This document shows positions 1 through 6,801 of a stretch of DNA of 8,016 nucleotides, one piece after another; position 1 is the stretch's first letter; every line of letters starts with the position of its first letter. Below the pieces are notes generated by a model. That model was not told the origin of the DNA, ran no database searches, and saw nothing but the letters and a program-made list of their open reading frames with translations. Location of the stretch: NCBI GenBank assembly GCA_025352585.1, contig JANXTD010000619.1, forward strand, positions 1 to 8,016. The letters run 5' to 3'. Made by a program: the position numbers and the translations under genes. This DNA is from Fimbriiglobus sp. GTDB taxonomy: Bacteria > Planctomycetota > Planctomycetia > Gemmatales > Gemmataceae.

Positions 1-8
1 CCTAGAAC

Positions 9-34
9 CCGCCCGCTGACGCAGGCGGCTCGCC
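9..34. repeat. GGCGAGC-tagged GC palindrome downstream of the ABC ATPase gene
   Basis: Read on the minus strand, GGCGAGC (34-28) leads into an 8-bp stem (28-21 with 16-9, including one G-U pair) and a GTCA tetraloop. It lies 10 nt after the ABC ATPase stop codon at 45-47. The GC-rich hairpin could mark the transcript end, but the following bases (GGTTCTAGG) are not a U-run. It has the same tag-plus-palindrome layout as the element at 6729-6754. Confidence 0.5.
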
Positions 35-44
35 TCAGACTCGC

Positions 45-980
45 CTAGTTCGTGATGCCCTTCGTAATGCCCAGGAAGACGTCTTCGAGGTTAATTTCCT
101 CCTCCTTGAAGCTCTTCAACTTGAACTGCTCGGAGATCAGCCGCTCGGCGATGAAGCTGCCGTCGATCTGGCCCTCAGCGAGCGTAATCTTGACGAAGCC
201 GTTGGTCGTGTCGAGATCGACCTTCTCGATTTCGTGGTACGTTTCGAGACGTTTGGCGGCCTCTTCGTTGCGCTCGCGGCCGACCGAAACCATGTAGACG
301 TGCTTGCCGCGGACTTGACGAATCGCCGTGTCGACGTCGCCGTTGTAGAGGAGCTTGCCGCGCTCGATGATGCCGATTTTGTTACAGATGTCGGCGAGTT
401 CGGGCAGGATGTGCGAGGAGACCATGATGGTCTTCTGCATCCCGCGCAACTCCTTGATCAACTCGCGCATCTCGATGCGCGCCCGCGGGTCGAGGCCCGA
501 CGCCGGCTCGTCCAACAGCAGCACTTGCGGGTCGTGTAGCAGCACCCGCGCCAACCCCAGGCGCTGCGTCATGCCGCGGCTCAGGCTCGTCACCAGGGTG
601 TCGCGCTTGTAGCCCAAATCGACGAGGTCGAGGACTTGGTCGCACTTCTTACGGCGCTCGGGGCCTTTGATTCTGTACGCGGCGGCGAAGAACTCGAGGT
701 ACTCGATCACCTTCATGTCGTCGTAGACGCCGAAGAAGTCGGGCATGTAGCCGATCGCGCGGCGGATGTCCTTCGAGCCGTTGTAGATGCTGTAGCCGCA
801 AACACTGGCCTCGCCCGAACTCGGGTTCAGCAAGGTCGCGAGGATACGCATGGTCGTGGTTTTGCCCGCGCCGTTGGGGCCGATGAAGCCGAAGCAGTCG
901 CCCTTCTCCAGCGACAGCGTTAAGCGGTCGAGGGCGTACAGGTCGCCGTACTTCTTGGTCAGGTCGCGGCACTCGATCAT
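45..980 (-). CDS. ABC transporter ATP-binding protein (ABC-2 / CcmA-like class)
   Basis: Cytoplasmic ATPase subunit (311 aa) that would power an ABC-2-type membrane transporter. Visible motifs are Walker A GPNGAGKT (residues 34-41), signature LSRGMTQR (133-140), Walker B VLLLDEP with D157/E158, D-loop SGLD (161-164) and H-loop H190. The region after about residue 215 is a C-terminal extension of the kind seen in CcmA/NatA-like exporter ATPases. Two positions are unusual: the Q-loop glutamine is replaced by aspartate (GYMPD, D81), and the signature has Arg for the usual second Gly. Both are, from memory, seen in planctomycete members of this class. The ATG start at 980 has AAGG 10 nt upstream. 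The gene begins 36 nt after the stop of the 825-aa membrane protein, so cotranscription is likely. No permease is present in the window. The family assignment is firm; the substrate is unknown. Confidence 0.95.
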   Translation of the reverse strand: MIECRDLTKKYGDLYALDRLTLSLEKGDCFGFIGPNGAGKTTTMRILATLLNPSSGEASVCGYSIYNGSKDIRRAIGYMPDFFGVYDDMKVIEYLEFFAAAYRIKGPERRKKCDQVLDLVDLGYKRDTLVTSLSRGMTQRLGLARVLLHDPQVLLLDEPASGLDPRARIEMRELIKELRGMQKTIMVSSHILPELADICNKIGIIERGKLLYNGDVDTAIRQVRGKHVYMVSVGRERNEEAAKRLETYHEIEKVDLDTTNGFVKITLAEGQIDGSFIAERLISEQFKLKSFKEEEINLEDVFLGITKGITN

Positions 981-1016
981 GTTGCGGTCGCCTTGCGAGT
1001 TCAGTGGACGCCAACG

Positions 1017-3494
1017 CTATTTCTTGGCCGTGGGGCGGATGGGGATGTAGACGCGGATGTACGTCTCCTGGCGCATCGTGCCGGGGACCGGCTTGCGGGC
1101 CGCCGGGCCACCGGGGAGGCCGCCCGTGAGCCAGAGTTTCGTCGGCGACGCCCCGGTGGGGTCCGTCATCATCGCCTCGCTTTGGCCGCTCGGCGGGGCG
1201 ACGGCGGCGAGCAGAATCGCCTCGTCGAACGAGGTCTTGGCGCGTGTGTCGTCGATGCGCCACGACTGGTCGAGGTCGCGCAGCGAGGCGTTCGACAGCG
1301 CCTTGCCGGAGCCGCGGGCCTTCTCGTGGAACAGCGCCCCCCAGATGTTCAGGTTCGTGATCGCCACGCCGCCCGCCGGCGGGTTGTTGAAGCGCGAGTT
1401 GCCGTTCTGGTTGTTCGGGGTCAGGTTGACCGCGCGCATTTCGTTCACCCAGCCGGTGTCCTCGGGCAGCCCCGCGGCCGGCACGTCCACACGCTGGCCG
1501 GGCTGGATCGACGGCAATTTGTAGACTTTGCCGGCGTACAGCAGCAGTGGGTCGCGCAGGGTCTCGACGGGCAGGTTGCTGACGAACGAGCCGGTCAGGG
1601 CTTTGGCGTTGCCGGGGGGGTGGAACAGGTCGGCGGCGACGAGCGGGGTGCCGGGGTTGGCCGCGCCGGACCAGTCGGCGGTGAACGCCTTGGTGGACCA
1701 GACCTGGATCGGCACGCGGTCCAGCCCCGCGGCGACGGCCCGGCCGTCGGGGTCGGCGTGGTACTCGTAGCCGCTGCTGACCAGGCTGCCGGAGCCGCCG
1801 GAGCCGCCGCCCATCCAGCCGACGAGCGGGGCCGGGTCGGGGCTGCTCGGCACGCTGGCGGTCCAGCCGTCGCGCGGCTCGATGCCGACGGTGTAGCGGT
1901 CGATGCGCGGGCTGAAGATCGTGAAGAAGCTCTTGCCGTAGACGCGGCCACCTTGCAGATCGACATCCACGATATCGACTTTGTTGATCTTGAGGTCGTT
2001 GCCCTTGATCGAGTAGGCGGTGAAGTAGGCGGCGGCACTGACACTCACGACGATTAACGGGAAGGTGATCCAGGTCAGTTCGAGCCGCTTGAACACGTAC
2101 TTCAAGACCAAGTATTCGACCGGCCCAATCAGCAGCGTGTACAGGATAATAAACAACGCCACCCAGCCGAACGAGACGACGGGGACGCCGTCGAAGGTGT
2201 CGACGTGGCGGCGGATGGCCCCGGCCCACTCGTCCTCGTTGTCGGCGGTGTTCGACCAACTGTTGCCGTTGGTGTTCGTCGGCGGCACCAGCGCCGACTT
2301 CGACGAGCCGGCCTCGCGGACGAGCCAGTCCCAGAACTGCGCGCGGTTGGCGTAGTCAAGGTACGGCGACTGGTCGAGGTCGAAGGCCACGGCGGTGACG
2401 CGGCCCAGGCCGGAGGCGGCTTGCAGGACGGTCGGCGTCTCGGCCGCGTTGGGCTTGCCGTCCTCGCTCGGCGGCGGCAGCAGCTGGCGGGCGGCGCGGC
2501 GGGGGTTCGGGGCGAAGTTCGCCACGGGGAACGTCCCGCCGGGGGTCTTCGTGACGAGGGTGTCGTTGATCGTCGAGCCGGGCAGCGTCGCGTAGATCGG
2601 CAGCGTCGTCACGGCGGCGTTGGCCGGGTCGGTGCGGAGCGGGGCGGGCAGAATCGCCTGGAACTGGCGGTACTGCACGAGCGTTGGGGCGTTCGAGCCG
2701 ACGCTGACCACGAGCTTGCCGCCGCGGCGGACCCACTCCAGGAGCGCCTCGCGGCGGAGGCGGTTGCCCTCCGGGGCGTTGTCGCCGAAGAGGTCGTTGA
2801 GGAACTGCGGCGTCGCGCTGCCGGTCGTCAGCACGACCAAGTCGGCGGCCTGGTAGCCGAACCACTGGTCGGGCATGTCGGCCACGTTGGTGATCGCCGC
2901 CGCCTCGACGCGGCCGTTGCGCAGGGCGCTGCGGGCGCTGGCGTCGGCGGTGCGGTCGCCGGGCAGGTCGAAGCCGGGCAGCCGCGAGCCGAGCGACAGG
3001 ACGACGTAGTTCGACACGTCGCGGAAGAGTAAGTTCCGCACGAGGAACGGCCGGGCGAGGAGGGTTTCCTTCGAGTCGTTGGAGACGATCGACACCTTGC
3101 CGTCGCCGCTGCGGTCGCCGGCGCGCAAGTAGGCGGTGTAGCCGAAGTCGGCCGACTTCAGCCTGGCCCCCGGCAGCAGGCCGTTGAAGCTGGCGGTCAG
3201 CGGCACGGACAGGGTCGTCTTCAACTCGTCGCCGTCGTTGCACTCGATCTTGAGCTTGGCCCCGCCGGCGAGTTCCTTTTTCAGCACGAATTCGAGGTAG
3301 ACCGGTGCCCAGACGCCGCGCTTGACGACGGGAACCGGCTTCTGCGTCGTGGCGTCTTTCTCCGCGCCGAAGCGGCCGGGCGGCAGGCCGACGCGCACGT
3401 CCTCGATCTCGATGGGGTAGTCGAGCGACTGCGCGCGGGCCGTCCCGGAAAGCGTCAACGCGGTGAAGGCGAGCAGGGCGGGCAAATATCGCAC
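1017..3494 (-). CDS. Large exported membrane protein with amidotransferase-like domain, ABC-associated
   Basis: Function unknown; 825 aa. Residues 1-21 form a signal peptide (MRYLPALLAF..., cleavage near ARA-QS). Residues about 30-190 look like beta-rich extracytoplasmic sequence. Residues about 196-285 resemble a class I glutamine amidotransferase-like Rossmann fold (ADLVVLTTG, then ALLEWVRRGGKLVVSVGS), without an evident catalytic Cys-His pair. A related block follows at 361-390 (GLGRVTAVAFDLDQSP). Two helices (about 439-457 and 475-494) flank a basic loop, GPVEYLVLKYVFKRLELTW, a hairpin that recurs in envelope proteins encoded beside ABC-2 transporters. Residues 500-825 are a second beta-rich extracytoplasmic region with Gly/Ser-rich (562-575) and Asn-rich (693-704) linkers. 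Positive charges place the loop inside and both large domains outside. The GTG start is set by an in-frame TGA at 3503-3501. The gene lies between the mazG-like and ABC ATPase genes and is probably an accessory subunit of that transporter. Confidence 0.85.
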   Translation of the reverse strand: MRYLPALLAFTALTLSGTARAQSLDYPIEIEDVRVGLPPGRFGAEKDATTQKPVPVVKRGVWAPVYLEFVLKKELAGGAKLKIECNDGDELKTTLSVPLTASFNGLLPGARLKSADFGYTAYLRAGDRSGDGKVSIVSNDSKETLLARPFLVRNLLFRDVSNYVVLSLGSRLPGFDLPGDRTADASARSALRNGRVEAAAITNVADMPDQWFGYQAADLVVLTTGSATPQFLNDLFGDNAPEGNRLRREALLEWVRRGGKLVVSVGSNAPTLVQYRQFQAILPAPLRTDPANAAVTTLPIYATLPGSTINDTLVTKTPGGTFPVANFAPNPRRAARQLLPPPSEDGKPNAAETPTVLQAASGLGRVTAVAFDLDQSPYLDYANRAQFWDWLVREAGSSKSALVPPTNTNGNSWSNTADNEDEWAGAIRRHVDTFDGVPVVSFGWVALFIILYTLLIGPVEYLVLKYVFKRLELTWITFPLIVVSVSAAAYFTAYSIKGNDLKINKVDIVDVDLQGGRVYGKSFFTIFSPRIDRYTVGIEPRDGWTASVPSSPDPAPLVGWMGGGSGGSGSLVSSGYEYHADPDGRAVAAGLDRVPIQVWSTKAFTADWSGAANPGTPLVAADLFHPPGNAKALTGSFVSNLPVETLRDPLLLYAGKVYKLPSIQPGQRVDVPAAGLPEDTGWVNEMRAVNLTPNNQNGNSRFNNPPAGGVAITNLNIWGALFHEKARGSGKALSNASLRDLDQSWRIDDTRAKTSFDEAILLAAVAPPSGQSEAMMTDPTGASPTKLWLTGGLPGGPAARKPVPGTMRQETYIRVYIPIRPTAKK

Positions 3495-3503
3495 GGGTCG
3501 TCA

Positions 3504-3509
3504 TCCCCC
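3504..3509 (-). promoter_or_regulatory. Putative Shine-Dalgarno for the 825-aa membrane protein
   Basis: The minus strand reads GGGGGA here, 9 nt before the GTG at 3494. It supports GTG as the start. The nearby ATG at 3504-3502 is in another frame, and its purine tract directly abuts it, leaving no spacer. The match to the consensus is imperfect. Confidence 0.4.
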
Positions 3510-3523
3510 GGTAGGGTTCGGCG

Positions 3524-3823
3524 TCAGGGTTTGGCGGCGGCCGCGCAGGTACACGGGGTGCCGCCGCAGCGGGGGCAGCCGTCGCCGTACTTGCGGCGCA
3601 GGGCGTCGTCGAGGTCCACGCCGGCGCAGTTGGCCAGCGACATCAGCCAGGCCAGTACGTCGGCGAACTCCAGCGCCTGGGCCTCGGGGGTCTCGCTGCG
3701 GAGGGCCGCGGAGAGTTCGCCCACTTCTTCGAGGAACCACATGAAGTTGCCCGGAATGCCGCGGCGGGCGTCCTTCGCGCCGAACTGCTCGCGGATGCGG
3801 TGTTGCCAGTCCGCGAGCGTCAT
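3524..3823 (-). CDS. MazG-like nucleotide pyrophosphohydrolase with Cys-rich tail
   Basis: Small cytoplasmic all-alpha NTP pyrophosphohydrolase (99 aa), predicted to hydrolyse (d)NTPs to the monophosphate and PPi, as in house-cleaning MazG-type enzymes. The metal-binding signature is intact: EEVGE (E32, E33, E36), then E52-x2-D55 in LEFADVLAWL, with 15 intervening residues. This is the EExxE...ExxD pattern of the all-alpha NTP-PPase superfamily. The tail holds C83-x2-C86-x4-C91-x-C93 (CPRCGGTPCTC), a possible zinc-binding knuckle. I chose the ATG at 3823 because the family-like sequence begins at MTLADWQHRI. A GTG at 3871 would add 16 residues that resemble nothing in the family. Neither start has a strong Shine-Dalgarno. 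The stop lies 29 nt before the membrane-protein gene, suggesting an operon without an obvious functional link. The exact nucleotide substrate cannot be read from the sequence. Confidence 0.85.
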   Translation of the reverse strand: MTLADWQHRIREQFGAKDARRGIPGNFMWFLEEVGELSAALRSETPEAQALEFADVLAWLMSLANCAGVDLDDALRRKYGDGCPRCGGTPCTCAAAAKP

Positions 3824-3880
3824 GCGTGGCCCCAGTGATCTTAGTGTGAGTTCGGGGCGGTAAGGGGGCACGGAAGAGTT

Positions 3881-3962
3881 TTTACCGCGGAGGAGCAGAG
3901 TAGCGGAGGAAACCCAAATTCAAGTTTTAATCTTCTCCGCTACTCTGCTCCTCCGCGGTAAA
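3881..3962. repeat. Perfect 28-bp inverted repeat with 26-nt AT-rich loop
   Basis: The arms at 3881-3908 and 3935-3962 are exact reverse complements (28/28), separated by an AT-rich loop (3909-3934) that stands out in this GC-rich DNA. Each arm contains the palindrome CCGCGG. The left side also has a direct repeat GCGGAGGA at 3887-3894 and 3903-3910, 16 nt apart. The element starts 10 nt after the TPR gene stop and ends 57 nt before the mazG-like ATG. As RNA it would form a very stable stem-loop. On the minus strand it is not followed by a U-run. On the plus strand a T-rich stretch (3965-3973) follows. It may act as an unconventional terminator or mRNA 3' stabiliser, or be a dispersed MITE/REP-like element. 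No convincing target-site duplication was found. Confidence 0.9.
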
Positions 3963-3972
3963 CGTTTTCTTT

Positions 3973-6684
3973 TCAGTCCGCCGTGTAACGCTTCTCGATT
4001 TTCGTCGCCTCGGCGTCTTTCTTCTGTGCCCGCAGCGCCTCCAGCAGGATCGCGCGGCTCTCCTCGTGCATCACGTCGATTTGCATCGCATCGCGGGCGT
4101 AGCCCTCGGCATTCGGGTAGTCCTTGGCGTCGCGGCTGACCTTCGCCAGCTTCACGCGGGCGGCCAGGTCGTCGGGGTCGTGCGACACCACTTCCTTGAG
4201 TACGTCGATCAGCTTGTCCGGGTTCTCCGACGCCTGGTAAAGGGCCGCCAACTGGCCTAGCCAGTCGGCGTCGAGCGGGGCGACCTTGCGGCCGTGCTCC
4301 AAGAGTTCCGCGGCCTTGTCGTACTCCTTGGCGTCGAGGTGGAGGCGGGCTAGCATCGTCAAGACGCGCGGCTCGTCGGGCGACGCCTTGCGCAACGCCG
4401 CGAGCAGCTTTTGGGCGTCGTCGTCGTCGCCGGCGCGGAGCAAGAGTTTCGCCTTGACCATCGTCGCGGCCGGGTGCAGTTTCTCCTTGGCCAACACTTC
4501 CTCAACGAGCGCCTTGGCCTCCTTGGGCTTGTCGCGGCGCAACAGGGCGTCGGCGAGTTGCGCGGCGACTTCGGCGTCGTCGGGGTCGGCGTCGTGCAGC
4601 TTTTCGAGTTCGTCGAAGGTCAGCGGCTTCGTCACCCGCGCCGCCGGGCCTTTGCGCTCGTAGGGCTTGACCACGGCGGCGACGTGCTTCAAGTACCCCG
4701 CCTCGAACTCGGTTTGCGGGACGCCGCAGGCCAGCGGGATCGCCTCGGCGTTCGACTTGCCCTGCTGGTAGGCCGTGAGCAATTTGGCGACCGCCCCCTC
4801 GCCGTGGGTGGCGATGAGGTAATCGACGTAGAGCCGGCTCTGGCAGTACGCCAGGCCCCACTCGTCCTGGTTTTTCGGCCGGACGAAGCCGTAGAGCACC
4901 GTGTCGAGCGTGAACAGCGTGCCGGCGGCGTTGCGCTCGCGCAGGGTGGTTAGCCAACTCGGCGGCAACGCCATCTTCTCGCTACGGACGGCCAGGCCTT
5001 CGGTGAGCCAATGGGGGCACTGGAAGTCGGTCTGGATCAGGTTGAAGATGTGCGTCAACTCGTGGCGGATGACGCGGCCCCAGTGGAACGGCTTGCGCAG
5101 GCCCTTGGCCGTCGGCGACGCCATCACGACGACCTTGCCGGTACACGCGCCGATAGTGTGCAAGTCCGGTAACCCCGTGGTGCGGCCGCTGAACATGTCG
5201 TGGCTGTTGAAGACCTCGATCAGCACGCGGCCCGGCGGCTCGTAGGCGAACTGCGTCTTCAACTCGGCGTGCGTCTCTTCGAGGAACTCGGCGAGGGTCT
5301 CGGCGAGGACTTTATCTTTAGCGCGGTCGTAGCGGATGGCGTAGTGGGGGGTTTCGAGCGTGGCGTAGCCGTCGAGGTGCGTCATCACCTTGAGCGTGTT
5401 GGCGGTGCGGACGTTGAACGGGTCGGTGGCGAAGGCTTTCGTCAGCAACTCGCGGCCGGCGGCCTCGTTGCCCAGGCGCAGTTGCAACATGCCCAGCGCC
5501 GTGCGCGGCGGGGCGAAGTTGGCCCGCGCCGCCACCGACTTCTGGTAGAAGCCTTCGGCCAGGGTGTAACGCTTGCGATCCTCCAAGGCCTCGGCGAGTT
5601 CGTGGTAGAACGCCGCCGGCTTGGCGTCGAAGCCCTCGGCTTCTTTGACGAGCGCGTCGAAGGCCGGCAGCTTGTTCTGCAAGCGGTACACCGCGGCGAG
5701 CTTGCCCAGCGTCGCCGGGTCGCGCGGGTTCACGGCCCGCGCGGCGAGTAGCCGGCGCTCGGCCGACGCCCAATCGCCGGCCATGAGATCGACCGACGCC
5801 TTCAACTGCAACGCCGAAGGCAAGTGCGGGTTGGCGGCGAGGGCGCGGTCGGCGAAGCCCTCGGCCTCCTTCACGTCGTAGCGCAGCAGCGCCGACTGCG
5901 CCTTGCCGACGAGCGCCTCGGCGCACTTGGGGTGGATCGCCAGCGCCTTGTCGAACGCCTCGATCGCGGTGGGCCGGTTGTACTTCTCCAGCAGCATCGA
6001 CCCGGCCAGCACCTCGGCCGGCCAGAAGTTCGGGTCGGCCTTGAGCGCGTCGGCGACGACCTCGTTGAGGATGAAGCTGAACTGCTTGCTCAGGTTGTTG
6101 CGCCGGGCGTTCTCCGCGCCGGCGAGGGCGACGACGAGGAGTTCGTCGGGGTCGGTAATGTCGTTGTCGGCGTTGCTGCGCGCGGTGTAGTAGCGGACGA
6201 TGCCGCGGGTCGCCTTGTCCGCGCCGTCGAGGTCGCCGCGGTCGGCGAGGACGCGGGCCAGGGTCCACTTCGCCAGCAACTGTTCGGGCTTGGCGGCCAG
6301 CGCGGCGTCGGCGTCGGCGACGGCCTCGTCCCAACGGCCCAGGGCGTACAGCAAGTCGGAGCGCTCCGCCAGCAACCCGGCGTCCTTGGGCGCGAGTTTG
6401 AGGGCGTCGCCGAGGGCCGTGAGGGCTTGCGGGTAGTCGCCGGCGTCGCGGTGCGTGTGGGCGACGCCGACCGCGGCGGCGGCTTGTAGCGTGGGGTCGG
6501 CGGCGGCGGCCTTGGCGTAGGCGGCGCGGGCCTCGTCGGCGTTGCCCTTCAACCGGCGCTCGCGGGCCTCGCTGAGCGGCCCCACCTTGGGCTTGGCCCC
6601 CTTGGCCGGCTTGTCTTGCGCGGAGTGGGTGCCGGCGGTGCCGAGGAGGCCGCAGGCCAGGATCGCCAGGAGTGTCGCCCGCAT
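3973..6684 (-). CDS. Exported TPR protein with gluzincin-type (peptidase MA-like) domain
   Basis: A 903-aa protein with an N-terminal signal peptide (MRATLLAILACGLLGTAG..., cleavage near residues 20-23), so it probably acts in the periplasm or at the cell surface. Residues about 40-435 are alpha-helical TPR repeats (e.g. AVGVAHTHRDAGDYPQALTA at 71-90 and the GKAQSALLRYDVKEAEGFAD region at 260-279). Residues about 440-675 form a peptidase MA-like domain with HELTH (H541, E542, H545) and a downstream glutamate in WLTEGLAV (E562). This gives the HExxH...E zinc-ligand and catalytic set of gluzincins. Residues about 695-900 return to TPRs. The active-site residues look intact, so proteolysis is plausible but unproven. 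The substrate is unknown; TPR blocks usually bind proteins. The ATG start at 6684 is preceded by GAGG with a 7-nt spacer. It lies downstream of a kinase gene but across a 117-nt gap with a palindrome. Confidence 0.9.
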   Translation of the reverse strand: MRATLLAILACGLLGTAGTHSAQDKPAKGAKPKVGPLSEARERRLKGNADEARAAYAKAAAADPTLQAAAAVGVAHTHRDAGDYPQALTALGDALKLAPKDAGLLAERSDLLYALGRWDEAVADADAALAAKPEQLLAKWTLARVLADRGDLDGADKATRGIVRYYTARSNADNDITDPDELLVVALAGAENARRNNLSKQFSFILNEVVADALKADPNFWPAEVLAGSMLLEKYNRPTAIEAFDKALAIHPKCAEALVGKAQSALLRYDVKEAEGFADRALAANPHLPSALQLKASVDLMAGDWASAERRLLAARAVNPRDPATLGKLAAVYRLQNKLPAFDALVKEAEGFDAKPAAFYHELAEALEDRKRYTLAEGFYQKSVAARANFAPPRTALGMLQLRLGNEAAGRELLTKAFATDPFNVRTANTLKVMTHLDGYATLETPHYAIRYDRAKDKVLAETLAEFLEETHAELKTQFAYEPPGRVLIEVFNSHDMFSGRTTGLPDLHTIGACTGKVVVMASPTAKGLRKPFHWGRVIRHELTHIFNLIQTDFQCPHWLTEGLAVRSEKMALPPSWLTTLRERNAAGTLFTLDTVLYGFVRPKNQDEWGLAYCQSRLYVDYLIATHGEGAVAKLLTAYQQGKSNAEAIPLACGVPQTEFEAGYLKHVAAVVKPYERKGPAARVTKPLTFDELEKLHDADPDDAEVAAQLADALLRRDKPKEAKALVEEVLAKEKLHPAATMVKAKLLLRAGDDDDAQKLLAALRKASPDEPRVLTMLARLHLDAKEYDKAAELLEHGRKVAPLDADWLGQLAALYQASENPDKLIDVLKEVVSHDPDDLAARVKLAKVSRDAKDYPNAEGYARDAMQIDVMHEESRAILLEALRAQKKDAEATKIEKRYTAD

Positions 6685-6691
6685 GGTGTCG

Positions 6692-6695
6692 CCTC
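6692..6695 (-). promoter_or_regulatory. Shine-Dalgarno of the TPR/peptidase gene
   Basis: The minus strand reads GAGG followed by a 7-nt spacer and the ATG at 6684. It supports this start, which also places the signal peptide exactly at the N-terminus. Confidence 0.55.
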
Positions 6696-6728
6696 GCAGA
6701 GGGGTCCCCCTGTTGTACGCGGCACCCC

Positions 6729-6754
6729 GGCGAGCGGGGGGCGAAAGTCCCCCG
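6729..6754. repeat. GGCGAGC-tagged GC palindrome
   Basis: On the plus strand, GGCGAGC (6729-6735) leads into a 6-bp stem CGGGGG/CCCCCG (6735-6740 with 6749-6754) and an 8-nt loop, GCGAAAGT. It lies in the 117-nt gap between the kinase stop and the TPR start. The layout matches the element at 9-34, which suggests a shared REP-like family. No T-run follows it on either strand, so a classical intrinsic terminator is unlikely. Transcription could still end here by another route. Confidence 0.5.
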
Positions 6755-6801
6755 AGTCTTCCGGCGGCGAACGCGTCCGATGGAGGGAATTCGCGGGGGA
6801 G

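Noticed and set aside
993..2057. 354-residue open frame on the plus strand
   Set aside because: It lies fully antisense to the 825-aa gene, which has a signal peptide, membrane helices and recognisable motifs. The translation is Arg/Gly/Ala/Val-rich with no domain signature, as expected of a GC-rich shadow frame.
649..2259. 536-residue open frame on the minus strand across the two leftmost genes
   Set aside because: It is extremely Arg/Pro-rich and overlaps two well-supported genes in another frame; no motif was seen.
3824..3871. 16-residue N-terminal extension of the mazG-like protein from a GTG
   Set aside because: The added residues do not resemble the family start, and the ATG at 3823 begins family-like sequence. 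A GTG start cannot be fully excluded.
3909..3950. Possible minus-strand promoter in and beside the hairpin loop (TTGAAT, 15 nt, TACTCT)
   Set aside because: Spacing is short and the -10 match is only 3/6. AT-rich bases in a loop would produce such hits by chance.
3875..3970. Target-site duplication (GTTTT) flanking the 28-bp inverted repeat
   Set aside because: GTTTT occurs near both ends, but on the left it overlaps the arm itself and on the right it is offset by a base. It is too short and ill-placed to count.
3881..3973. Classical Rho-independent terminator for the TPR gene
   Set aside because: The stem is unusually long, and on the minus strand it is followed by AAAACTCTTCC rather than a U-run. 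Kept as a repeat of uncertain role.
6652..6684. Lipobox-like ILAC at residues 8-11 of the TPR protein
   Set aside because: A cysteine at position 11 leaves too short a signal peptide, and Leu at -2 fits the lipobox poorly. A standard cleavage site near residues 20-23 fits better.
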